Source of the DNA: Fratercula arctica
Lineage: Eukaryota; Chordata; Aves; Charadriiformes; Alcidae
Assembly: GCA_947846985.1 (NCBI GenBank)
Contig: CANTUZ010000001.1
Location: 113,415,757-113,479,756 of the forward strand
Length of the DNA stretch: 64,000 nucleotides
Direction: 5' to 3'
Part shown: piece after piece, positions 12,412 through 23,542 of the stretch
How the letters are laid out: each line of letters begins with the position of its first letter
How positions within the stretch are numbered: the first letter of the stretch is position 1
Notes under the pieces: generated by a model
Seen by the model: the letters and a program-made list of their open reading frames with translations, nothing else
Told to the model about the DNA's origin: nothing
Databases searched by the model: none
Made by a program: the position numbers and the translations under genes

Positions 12412-15400
12412 ATGCCATTACAGATCCATCTGCCTTAAGGACCTCACCATAGAGTTCCTTTGGAGGCACACTCCAAGAGGGGTACACACCATGCAGCCCA
12501 CTGTATGGCCATGCCAGGCAGGAGCCAAAGCATTCAGAAGAACATCCGTAGGACATGGCTGTGTGCCACTGGGGTGAGCACGTGCCTCCCTGCTGCACCA
12601 GGGCTGCTGAGTTACCCCCAGCCCGCTGGCCATGACGTACCTCTGCATGCAGCAGCCACCAGGGCAACATCACCACTGCTGGGGCCTCCAGGGCAGCATC
12701 AGCCCCACCAGGCTGCCAAGAGCCAGGCCAACCCAAGCAGCCACAGGGCATACGGGAGCAATAAGAGAAAGAAATAGAGGCAGGGCATAGGACCTCCAGG
12801 TGGTGAATACAACAGACGCCTCAAAATTTCATTTTGATAATCTTCAACTCGTCTTGCCACTGGCTTTAAATGCTTGTGCACAGGTGTCACATCTTTGTCC
12901 TCCAGTTCTCTCCCTGGTCATGTAATACACACACTTTTATTTGAAGGAAGCCCAAGTAAGTGAAACTCTATGGCCTTGACTTTTATTCTCAGCACCCCAT
13001 GAAGGTTTTCTGAAAAGAACTGTTATAAAGATTTTTCAAAGAAATTGGGGTCACCTGCAGCAGTGAACTGAACATAATTGGGAAGTACTGTAGATATCCT
13101 CTGTTTGGAAATGCATTGCGTGTGGATGATGGCTAGTTCGGTTTTGTATGAGTTTCTGACTTCGCATGCTATTTCTAAGAGCTGTAAATGGAGCAGGTCC
13201 TTCCCCCCCCTCCTTCCACCCTCTCCTCCTACTTACTGACTTTTCGTCTTAAATTAAATTGGGTACAAATACTGTAACAAATAATTTTCTCTCTACACTA
13301 TAAGAAGATAGGAATAGACAGAAGTTCAGACACATACAGCATGTAGCATCTTTACGAGATAAGATCAGCAGTGTGGCTTTCTGTCACAGGGTTTGCCTTT
13401 AAAAATTGTAATCATCAGCTTAGCATGCTCATCATCCTCTAAGAGGGATACCCTTACCACTGCCTATGAAGAGAGATGGCTGTGATAAAAGATCACCTTT
13501 ATGTTTATCAGAACCTTTTAATTGCCCACAGCATGCGTCCCTTGAGGATCTAAACTACGTCCCTTACAAGATTTGTATTGAAAAAGAAAGGTGTTGCTAT
13601 CATTCGAAAAGATGTTCTCAGAGCTGCACGTTAAAATGGATGCATCTCCTTCAGCCCAAATTTAAAAGAGGAACAGAGAGATTGCTGGCTTCCCCAGCTT
13701 CCTTTACCTGCACAGGAGAGAGGAGCTAGAAAGCAAATATCCCTTCCCTGCTGGCTATTGTTGTTTTCTGCTTTTTGCACTACTGAGGTGAGTAGACCAG
13801 CCCCAGCTGCTTCATATGCTTTGCTTGAATCTGGAGATCGATAACAGCAAAAGCAGACTCCTCTCCTGTCTCCCCCAACCTTTCGCGACTGCCGGCCCCA
13901 GAACTGCTCGCAGAAGCTGACACTTACAACTTGCTGATTCAGCCCAAGCTCAGGCTTTTTTAACTTGCTCCAGATATTGACTGTTTTATAGAGTCAGATG
14001 CCAGCTGGAAACGGGATGCCCCAGACCCCACAAGTAAATGTTCTTCTTGTGCTGTTTCATACAGCAAAAAGCACAGCACAAGAGATCCTCCTTTGAAGTG
14101 CAGAGAGCAGCTCAGGGCATCTTTAGAGCAACGTGTTCAACACACAGACTGAGACGATTGGGTGTTATTGCTGTAAATCAGACCTTCCAAACAGCTGTCA
14201 TTTTTTTTACAGCTCTTCCCTAAATTCTTGCCACTTTAACTTCCTTCTGTCACAGATCCCAGGACTGTTTCCCCACTTGGCCCATGCAGTCAAGCAAAAG
14301 ATGCAGGGTCTTATCCAGGAGGAGAACTTGATGAGGATACCAGATAACTTGGTGGTAATTGTGCTCCTTCTCAAGAACAGGCAAAGTCTCCCTTTTTACC
14401 ACTTCACAAGGAATGGAAAAACACGCACTCATTCCACTGCTGTCAGAATCGAGTCTTCTTTCTGAAAGGGCCTTTCCTTGGGCTAGACTTACCTTACATA
14501 CCTGGGTCGTGCTGGAACAATTGTCACTTTCTGCCTACAGCATGTGTTTGCGTGTCACCTACACGCTGCAACCCAATACAGTATTGAAATGAAAGTCCAT
14601 TCTTCTGACCAATGGGGTTCCAATTGCACAAATCTTTGGATCAAACAGGGAGAAGGACTATTTTGGGTTTGGAGATTACATTAATTCAGTTGTCTGCTTT
14701 CAGGAGCTCTAGAACTTCTTGGAGCCAACCTGAAGGACTATGATTTTTCCCAACAGTTTGAACCAATCTGCAACAACGTCCTAGGTGCATCTACCCAAAG
14801 CCACATGGCTAGGGAATAGTAATCCCTGTGTCTGTAACATGACTCTTCTCCATACGGCAGCCAGCCTGCAAGACGTGCTCGTAGCAATTTTGCTGTCTAC
14901 TCAGCTGCTTCTGAAGTGTAGACTGATTCTAGGTAACAAGGAGATAATTCTGGATCTAACTCACTTATTTGCTATTTTCCTGAGGAATAACTGAACAATC
15001 CAACACAAAGGCTGTTGCTGAAATCCCATGCCAATCATTGCAAAAGTGTTCTTAGGGAAAAGCTATTGCTTTGCTTCTTCTCACATGTACTATGTATATA
15101 CTCACTGTCTATTTGCCCTTCAATGGTCCACATCCATTACCGTATCAGCCCAGCAAAATACTGGTGGTTCTACAGCAGATGGTGGCATATCTCTGCAAGT
15201 TGAATCTAACAGAAGTAATATTAAGGGCACCTTCTTCAGGAAAAGCAGATTTTTGCTCAAGGAGAAGAGTATGAAAATGTCCAGATACCAAATGTTATGA
15301 ATCCAGCAATAACATAGCTCCCTTGATAATGACAATGGTTTGAATATTTTTTATTTCAATAGCTCTGCCTGCATTACCAATATCTACAGTGTTGCTTGGT

Positions 15401-16985
15401 AACTATTTTCTGATACCAGGAGACTGAAAAACAATTTTTCAAAACTAAATTCCAATTCTGATATTAAGTCTTGCATTTTAGTGGTTTCAATCTGTCCTCT
15501 GTATTGCTGTCCAGCTACAGCAATATTCTTGGTAACATTTGTCTATGGCATGCACATTTTTTCACTTTCTCTCGTTTCCTAGAAGATGCCAAGTGAGTTT
15601 GTAAGTAAATATTTTACACTGCTTCCTTGGAAATACGTTGACGTTGTAAGAAGAGTCAGTGAAACCATAAAGTTTGAATGCAGGTGATCTCAGACACCGG
15701 TTGTATAATTCAGAATGAGTTTAATGATGTAAGTAGAAAGCAATTCTAAATTATCAGTGGACAGAAATAAAATTACCACATAAAGTAGAAAAGCAAATTA
15801 TGTTGAAGTGTTGCATGAAAAACAGGTGCATACGTTTTAATATTTGTCACACTTCCATGTATATATTTTGCTGGTGGTGCAATGCCAGCATTTGCTTATT
15901 TTCCAGAAGCTGCGTTGTGTGGTCATGAAGATAAAGGAATAGAATAATAATAATAGTAATAACAACAATGACAAATGTAACACTGTTGATAGGACCATAA
16001 TTCAGTAATGAATAAAATACCACAATACTAAATTACTTGTTAAAATTTAATTCAGACAATAAAAAGGATAATTAAAAAGAGGAAGGAAGAAAACCCACTG
16101 TGCTGTAGTTTTAAAAGTGTATCTGTTTATTTCCTCACATGTTGCAAATTTCTGTTACAAAGCCATTTCTTTCCAATTTTATGGGGATCAACAAATTCAC
16201 TTCTGCCTTTTACGCTAACATCGACAGCGTTACAGAAGGTGGTAGGATTCTTGTAAATGCCATGGTTTTGTTGATTTGTGGATACTTCTATGACTAAAGA
16301 AAGGTAGCAGTTGTGTGAGACAGTCCCTAAAACCTCTTTTTGCTCTCTGACAATGCCAGATTGTGTAGGAAGCTGACAAGGGATCTGTGTTCAAAAGTGA
16401 AATTCCCACCTCCCTAAATATATGTGCAGTGACTTTCTGAAACATGACTGGTTTTCATAACAAGTATCCACTGTTTGTTCATTTGCTCTATAAATGTTTT
16501 CTTTTCAGTGAAGGCATGAAAGTGGCAGTTCAGAACTGTAAGGGCAGAAGAAGATCATAAGAAAACATATAACATTTATTTAACACCTATCTGTAGTAGC
16601 AAAATTTTTGCTTGGAAGTGGGTAATTGATTACATCTCTTCTATTCCATAACTTTTACAAAAGAAGATAGAGCCTTTTAGAACACCCTTTCCCTGGCTTT
16701 GAAAGAACAGCAAAGCCTGCGTAGTAGATGATGGAAAAGTCCACAGCCACTGAATGTACCTCCTAAAAAGTCCTTCTCAAATCATGGCCAAACGGACAAC
16801 TTAAAGCCTGGGAATTTCAACAGTGGCAAGGTTGTAAAATGTAGAAATGGACAACATCTGTAGCAAAATCAGCTGTCTAAAACTAGCTATAATTTGCCAG
16901 GTGAAAACTGTCTTCTCGTGTGTTAAAAAAAGAAATGGAAGGTTTGTTTCGTAGCACTGGCTTTGGTATGGCCTCCAGGGCCCCA
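12412..16985. other. Unique non-coding stretch
   Basis: Includes the GC-rich patch at 12430-12770, a C-rich run at 13200-13230, and an AT-rich region at 15300-16650 with an imperfect trinucleotide (aat/aac) microsatellite at about 15939-15975. Open frames of up to 110 codons (14133-14465, plus) show no recognised family. Confidence 0.4.
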
Positions 16986-17125
16986 GGTTCTGCCTTCCTA
17001 GGGAAGCTGTGAAGCCTCCAGCACTGAAAGTCCTTAAAAAACCAGGTAAGGTAGAGCGCTCTGGAGTGACATAGGCAGCTGTAGCTAAGGGAATGGCCCA
17101 GAGGTCAGCCACCTCAGGAGGTGTC
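16986..17125 (+). mobile_element. Old CR1 LINE 3' fragment
   Basis: The run 'cttcctagggaagctgtgaagcc tccagcactgaaagtccttaaaaa ... aatggcccagaggtcagcc' follows the end of CR1 ORF2 and its short 3' UTR. In that consensus, a 'gggaGgttgtggagcctcc' stretch is followed by a 'ttcaaaa' stretch and then by a 'gacctc.agaggtcc' stretch. No frame survives and the terminal 8-bp repeats are absent. This is a short, old remnant. Confidence 0.55.
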
Positions 17126-17656
17126 ACTCCCATCATTAGATTTCTAATATTATTAATAACATTCAGTAATAATTGCACTAACAGACTTGTCCTTTCTCTG
17201 CAAACACTGGGAGTGCTTAAGTCAAGACCAGATATCTTTCAGAAGGAATGCTGTGCTTCAAGCATGCTGGGATTCAAAAAGGACAAGTGGATACATTTTT
17301 GCTCTGTGCCACAGAAAATGTCAAGCCCAATGGTTGCAATGATCCCCAACAATTCTAAATTTATGGAATATGTCACAGCTTTTGTTTCTTTGTTGTTTAG
17401 CTACAGATGTACTTAATATTGCCCAAAACCAGCCATAATGGAGGGGCAAGTTCTTTACACCCTCTTCTCACAGAGAAATCTGACATCCGTGATTTTTCAA
17501 ATTGCTGTGGTGGTGGTTTATTCAATCACATGTGAAATTACTGAGACAATAAGGGCAGGATGTGGTCTTCATGGTATTAACATCACCAAATACTAAAAAA
17601 TTATGAACTCCATGCCAAGAAACAATGGTTGAGAAATTGTTGGTTCTCCTTTTTTT

Positions 17657-17687
<31 letters not shown>

Positions 17688-20415
17688 GGGCGGGGAGGGG
17701 TTGAATTTCTAGGGGTCACATCAACATTTTGTCAAAACCATGAAGTTCTCCTAAGATCGTATGACTCAGTCTGATGGAGCTTTTCAAATAACAGTATCCT
17801 AGAGTGGGCAATGCTGCTGACAAATTAAAAAATAGATTCTCTTCTTGCTGAGGGGAAAAAGGGCATGTTGTTGGGTGTTTTGGCATTTCATAGGTGTGAC
17901 ACACTTAGAGCTGAAAACTCCTCCCAAGCTCTGGGAATTTAACATCTCAAGGCATCAAGCCCATGCAGAACCAGAAATTACTGTTCTTGTTACTTGGGAG
18001 ATCTTTTACAATTAAACGTTTTCCTCATGTTTTGATGCTTTTGATCACTAATATTGCACTGTTTATTGCTCTCCTTTTATTACTGTCAAGGCTAAAATAA
18101 TGTGTGGGGGAGAAATGCACTCAGAAAAGACAGATTATAGTTTCATTCCCACGCCCACGCTGCAAAATACAGCATACAATAAATCTGCAAGTGAATCTGG
18201 ATTCGTGACTTAAGTGGGCCATTAATATTTAACATATGCAGTACCTACTCTTCTGCAGGTTTGTCCATATCCTATTCTAATGTCCTGTAAACAGGTTCCA
18301 GATAATTTCTGACATCTCTGGAGCAGGAAACTGCTATGTATACAAAACTCAAACTGTGCTGAAGATGAGAAATGACGGCAGAAATAAGTGTTAGAGCCCT
18401 TTGATCCCCCCTTCCTCTCTGCAGCAGTAAATATATTCAGAAAGGCAGTGCTGTAGGTTTATAAATGTTAGCACTTTGAGTCAAACCAATTTACTCTATA
18501 AACTTCTCTGACATTATGAAAACTTTACAAAGAGATCATTGCATGTGAAGTATTAAAATACTATCATTTTAACTTAAAACCCCCACTCACCAGACATTTA
18601 AGTGCCTCTCTGTATATCTTCTGTGTTTAGAAGTGTTTTAAGAATAAGTGGGAGCACCATAAAGATGGCAAAATAAATTATGCCTCTTGAAGTTTAGGAA
18701 TAACACCAACATAAAATAAAATGGCATGAATGCATTTTTCATAGATCCAGACTCAAGCCATAGGCCCAAGCAGCTAGGAAGAAGTAGTGTAGAAGGAGCT
18801 TGTTCTGAATGAATTGATGATGACGAGGGAGCTGGTGATGCCACTGGAAAATGTCTAACATGGTTGCAGAGGGGTTGAGCAAAGATATCTTGCGGGGCTG
18901 GCCTTGCCTCTCAGGTGTTAAGCCAGTAGACCATTTGTCCTGGGGGAAAACTGGTTTTTATGGTTTTGCTTCAGGACTCAACTAGTTGCAAAGCTGAGAG
19001 TGGCTGAATGGGGGTATGGATGTCTCATTGTGAGCACTGGACTGGACTATTTTCAAGACAGATGGTTTGGAACTGCAAGTTACAGCATTTTGCCACATTG
19101 CTCCAGTCTAGAAGGCAACACCACTGCCTACAGAGGCAGATCAGACTATACAAACTGCAGTTGCATTTTCAGACTTTTTCCTCTGCTTATACTCCATGCT
19201 GAGAGCTGGAACAAAGGCAAAATCCCAAAAGGAGACAAAGCCTGGAGGCTGGACAAGTTTTTCATCATATCTGAGCAGATGAACATGTCTGCCAGGAAAG
19301 ATGATAAATAATGGGGTGGAGCATTTTTTCTCCTGATGTGAAGCTCTCTCTTACCAGCAATTATAGGTACCACTTTCATAGCATTTATTACAGGCTGGGA
19401 AAACCTTGATGCCTTGTTTAATTCAGAATGATGCTATGTATCTCTTTGGCCGCAACAGACACATAAGACATTTGTTTCACTCTCCATGGTGGTTTTCCAT
19501 AGATTTTCAAATCCTGTCCCACCTTTTGGTTCATGTCCAAGCGTGTTCCTTAGTGGCTGTCTGTGACTCTGAGGTAAAGGTCATACATGACATCTACATT
19601 TTTCTGGCATTTGGCTGGGGAAACCAGCCTCTCCTGGGTACTGGCCGGATGATGGTTCTCATCACTTTTCAATCCTAAAGGAAGCAATCAAGTGCAGTCC
19701 TAAACAGCAATGTGTATCTGCTTTGTACGGCTTATGAATGTGGCTACCCAAATTTCAGCACCCAAGTTAGACTGCTGAGAGCTAGCTCAGATATTTTTCT
19801 TCACAGCACCATCTAGTGCTACTTATGTAAGCCACAATTTTCTGCCTTTTCTCACATAAACACACAAACACATATATGTTTTAAAACAAATACAAAATGA
19901 ACCTGAGTCATTTAAAAAAAAAAAAAAAAGTACTGGAATAAATACTGGTTTTTCCCTGGGGAAATAATGAGAGAAAAAAATCACAGCGATAGATGTGCGG
20001 TGATTTCTTGCACTCTAGAAACAATGTTAATGGAGATGTTACAAAAATGTGAACAAAGCAGGATAAAATAGAAAATTGGTTATTTAAAATTAGGTGTTTT
20101 GTCTGGACTAAGAAAGTGCTTGTGGTTAGGTGTGGGTTTCCTAAGCTGGACTCCCTTGCCCTTAATATGCCTTGCTGACTTAGTCTAACCTCAGACAAAG
20201 CCTTTTGTTTGACACTGTTAAAACATGTTTAACTTCACTGAATAATGAATCCTGCAGGTAAAGTGTGTCTTTACCAATAGCTCAACAACCACCATCAATT
20301 ACAGTGTGAGTTCTTATAGTAAATATTCCCTAAGGCTCCATGATGATCATTGCCACAAGAGCCAAAAAGACCTCCACAATCTCTCCCCCAAAATTCAATT
20401 TGTTCTTTGCTGTGG
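17121..20415. other. Unique non-coding stretch
   Basis: Apart from the T/G tract at 17650 listed separately and a run of 16 A at 19914-19929, I see no repeat or gene. Frames of up to 107 codons (17093-17416, plus) overlap the CR1 remnant or are chance. Confidence 0.4.
17650..17700. repeat. T17-G24 homopolymer junction
   Basis: Seventeen T are followed at once by twenty-four G, then a C and two more G runs. Such tracts are unstable in replication and sequencing. The G block can fold as a G-quadruplex on the plus strand. The exact lengths should be treated as uncertain. Confidence 0.9.
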
Positions 20416-20635
20416 TAAAAGGAAGGAAAAGAAAAAAAAAAAAAAAAAAGAAAAAAAAGGTAGCAAAGGGACAAAGAGAAAAGGGAAAAATGGAAAATGC
20501 AAAATGGAAAATGGAAAAGGGAAAGGGGAAAAATGGGAAAAAGCGGGAAAAGGAGGAAAAGAGGAAAAGGGGAAGAAGGGGAAGGGGGGAAAGGGAAAAT
20601 AGGGGAAAAGGGAAAGAGAAAGGGAAAGGGAAAGA
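20416..20635 (+). repeat. Purine-rich mirror tract (GA-rich low complexity)
   Basis: About 220 bp of almost only A and G on the plus strand, with scattered T and C near 20461-20545. It begins with an A-rich block and becomes units like gggaaa and ggggaaaa. Frames open right across it on both strands (up to 115 codons, rich in Lys/Gly/Glu or Phe/Pro/Ser) because the tract cannot supply stops; they are not genes. Long purine tracts of this kind can form triplex (H-DNA). Confidence 0.9.
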
Positions 20636-21645
20636 CAATCAAGCAAGCAAAATGCTTGTTCCATTTTATTTTTAAAAATCCTGATTATAAATAAATAATT
20701 AAACTTTCCCAATCATCCTGAAAACTGCCAACATATGGAGGTGTAAGCTACGACAGCAACCAGAGGTTTTTCCAGTGAACATTTTTCACATGTTCATTTT
20801 GCACTGTTGTAGTAAATTCTTACAGTCTTCTGGAGATCACAGTGGGATCCAGCTGCCATCTAGACAAAGCAGAGACAGAGAGCTGTAGTGAATACTAGAA
20901 CACTATATATTGATAAGATTTAGATGTACAAATATACCCCCTCTGCAAAATAATGTCTAGTCTAGTCACATATTCATTGGTTGTAACTTTGTAATTTGAC
21001 CTTGACAGCTTGTAAATTTTCAGGACACTATTCTTAAAAGCAATTCTGGCAGGTTATACTTTCAATGGTTGGACTTTATAGGGAAAGGTACATGTTTTAA
21101 ATAGCTTTTCTGTAAAAATCCCAGAGAGTATGCCAAAGGCAAACTAATGACGACTGGTGAAGCCACAAATGGAATTGGGTAATATATTGATACAAGCAGT
21201 AAACAGTATTCGATTTTAACAGCAACTAGTATAGAATAACATGTCTAATTTAATTTATGAACCTAATTAAAATGTTGGAGAGATTTGACACAGGAAAACT
21301 AGTTGTTGTATTATTTCCATATTTTTATTTGCTGCCCATCAGAAAATGGGAAGGACATTATAACGCTTGATGTTAGTTTGTTCATCTGCTTATGCTGTTG
21401 GCATTTCTCGCCTGCTTGTGGCATTTTTGCAAGTAATTCTAGCTGTTCCTAATCCTGATTCAAAGAAACAATTGATTTTCTTGTTATGATTTATTATCAT
21501 TGATCAGTCTGCGAATAACACATTTTTTGCTTTTGGCACATTGTACAGCCACAGCTAAGGTTACCAACATTTTTATACTTCTCTCCGCAGGGAAGAAGTA
21601 ACTGTGGCTCCAGAAGTGCAAATGCTGTTTCTTTGTGAGCAGCTC
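20636..21645. other. Unique AT-rich non-coding stretch
   Basis: No open frame of note and no repeat I can place. A good acceptor-like sequence, cttctctccgcag, lies at about 21578-21590 on the plus strand, but no matching donor or conserved frame follows it. Confidence 0.4.
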
Positions 21646-21715
21646 TGCCCATAGGAGTAAATCCCAGTGAGGTCACTGGGATAATTCATGTGCACAAGTC
21701 TGTGTCACCCGGGAC
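21646..21715. repeat. Ancient palindromic repeat relic (tcccagtga core)
   Basis: The centre, tcccagtgaggtcactggga (21662-21681), is a near-perfect palindrome with one central mismatch pair. It is flanked by gagtaaa on the left and attcatgtgcacaagt on the right. The pattern 'agtaa...tccca-centre-tggga...catgtgcacaag' is the middle of an old amniote palindromic repeat. It is probably related to the relics at 1.8 and 6.9 kb. Only the core is preserved. Confidence 0.55.
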
Positions 21716-22489
21716 TGTGATGCTTACGTGTAGCTCGGCTGGAAAGCTTCTTACTCATCTTTTCTTTATATCATACATTTTTAAAGAATTCCAAACTGTT
21801 TATACTAATAATTGTGAAAGCTGAGGGTCTGAGCCTCCCTGAATTGTAGTTCTAGTATAGCCCTGAGAGACAGCAAGGCTTCTTTACAATGAACAAACAA
21901 AAAATCCAACTTTGCTTTTTCAGTATTTGAATGTTTACCTGATGAAGAATATTGAAATGAAAGAAAGAAGCTTGCTGCTAAATTTTTTCTACAAAATAAA
22001 ATAAGCATTACTAACTTCTATCTCTGTCTCATTTGCAGGTCTTATAGGCCTGTCTTGTTTCACTTGTACCTCCACTAAATAAAAATGATCATTATATTGC
22101 TGTAAAACATAGCTAAAAGGGGAAGATTTCACTCTGGCAACTGCTGAAAGACAAAATGTACCATAAAACATATATATGCTCTAGAAGATACCATTTACTA
22201 ACTAATAAGAAAAATATTTCGGACCTTCACAAGGAGAATTATATTTATGTTTTTTTATATTCCCTTGTGCTGGTGAATAGTGTGGCTTTCACTTTACTTT
22301 TGGTATCAAACTTTCACAAGGACTCTCCATACTGTACAAGAGCAGACTTCCCCCAGTCACTGAGGGTGGAAGGGAGGAGGTGTTTGTCCTTCTGTGCCCC
22401 CCCCAAACAGTGCATTAGTCATGTTTTCTGTGTTTCAAGACTGGTCCCTTCTTCCACGTGATTTGTTGGAATCACAGGTGTAGGTCAAG
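21716..22489. other. Unique AT-rich stretch up to a CR1 3' end
   Basis: AT-rich sequence with frames of at most 101 codons (22156-22461, plus) and no recognised motif. A small C-run (10 C) lies at about 22398-22404 and flanking bases. Confidence 0.4.
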
Positions 22490-23170
22490 ATCATAGAATC
22501 ATAGAATCATAGAATTGCTTATGTTGGAAGGGACCTTTCAGATCATTTAGTCTAACCACCAATTTAACTCTGAAAAAAAAGTCACTAAACCGTATCTCTA
22601 AGTACTATGTCTACCTGTCTTTTTAAAACCTCCAGGGATGGTGACTCCTGTTCCAATGCTTAATAACCCTTTCAGTGTAAAAATTTTTCCTAATATCCAG
22701 TCTAAACCTGCCCTGGCCAACTTGAGGCCATTTCTTCCTGTCCTATCACCTGTTACTTGGGAGAAGAGACCGATCCCCGCCTCGCTACAGTCTCGTTTCA
22801 GGTAATTGTAGAGAGTGATAAGGTCTCCCCTCAGCCTCCTTTTCTCCAGGCTAAACAGCCCCAGCTCCCTCAGCCGCTCCTCATAAGACTTGTGCTCCAG
22901 ACCCCTCACCAGCTTCTTCTCTGGACCCGCTCCAGCACCTCAATGTCTTTCTTGTAGTGAGGGGCCCAAAACTGGACACAGTACTCGAGGTGGGACCTCA
23001 CCAATGCAAAGTACAGGGGGATGATCACGTCCCTAGTCCTACTCACCACACTGTTCTTGATACAGGCCAGGATGCTGCTGGCCACCTTGGCCACCTGGGC
23101 ACACTGCTGGCTCATTTTCATCTGAAAGTCGACCAACACCAGCAAGTCCTTTTCTGAAGCAGCACTGCAA
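22490..23170 (-). mobile_element. CR1 LINE, 5'-truncated, younger avian type
   Basis: The element runs right to left. Its 3' terminus is the direct array of tcatagaa at 22490-22515, the hallmark end of avian CR1. A short 3' UTR follows (ggaagggacctttcagatcat, 22527-22547), and then the ORF2 C-terminal region up to about 23165, where similarity stops at a typical 5' truncation. There is no poly-A tail and no obvious target-site duplication, as is usual for CR1. The copy is better preserved than the CR1 remnants at 11.7, 17.0 and 53-55 kb, so it inserted later. Confidence 0.93.
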
Positions 23171-23184
23171 CGCAGTCTTGGCAC
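22598..23184 (-). pseudogene. CR1 ORF2 C-terminal remnant, frameshifted
   Basis: Two overlapping minus-strand frames together give the C-terminal end of CR1 ORF2p, downstream of the reverse-transcriptase palm. The upstream frame (23184-22906) carries [30 protein letters not shown] and [15 protein letters not shown]. The downstream frame (22909-22598) carries [20 protein letters not shown] and [10 protein letters not shown] and ends at a stop after [11 protein letters not shown]. The two meet near 22906-22909 in different frames, which shows a small indel. In life ORF2p is the endonuclease and reverse transcriptase that copies CR1 RNA. Here both enzymatic domains are missing, so the copy is inert. 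The first methionine of the upstream frame is incidental. Confidence 0.9.
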
Positions 23185-23505
23185 TGCAACACAATGTCAG
23201 CACTGCATCATCTACCCCTGGTGCACTTTTGGTGTGAAACATCATCCTCCGTGGGGGTCTTTTTGCATGTGGCTGGATATCAGCAAAACAAAGCATAGCA
23301 ATGTTTTGCAAAGCAATTCCACGGTGTTTCTGAGTTTTAGCACAGTTGTTTTTAATAACACAATTTCAGCAAAAGGTAGGTTTGCTGGAATCAGAAATGG
23401 ATGACCAACATCTTGATGACTGCCTAGCTTTAATGATAGCAGGATCTGGCACAGCAACAGGAATTTTCCTGAAAGGGATAATTTTCAGGATTAGAGATTC
23501 CTGAC

Positions 23506-23506
<1 letters not shown>

Positions 23507-23537
<31 letters not shown>
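23507..23537. repeat. Poly-A tract (31 A)
   Basis: An uninterrupted A run between gaccaa and gaggaatt. No retrotransposon body lies directly upstream and no flanking duplication is visible, so I do not call it the tail of a processed pseudogene. The length is likely polymorphic. Confidence 0.9.

Positions 23538-23542
<5 letters not shown>

Noticed and set aside
12320..12777. 143-codon minus and 105-codon plus frames next to a poly-C tract
   Set aside because: Mutually overlapping, compositionally driven by GC-rich and C-run sequence, with no recognised domain.
20295..20712. Six frames of 65-115 codons rich in Lys/Gly or Phe/Pro
   Set aside because: Products of the purine tract, which cannot encode stops in most frames.
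23507..23537. Poly-A run as tail of a processed pseudogene or SINE
   Set aside because: No retrotransposed body or flanking duplication is visible on either strand.
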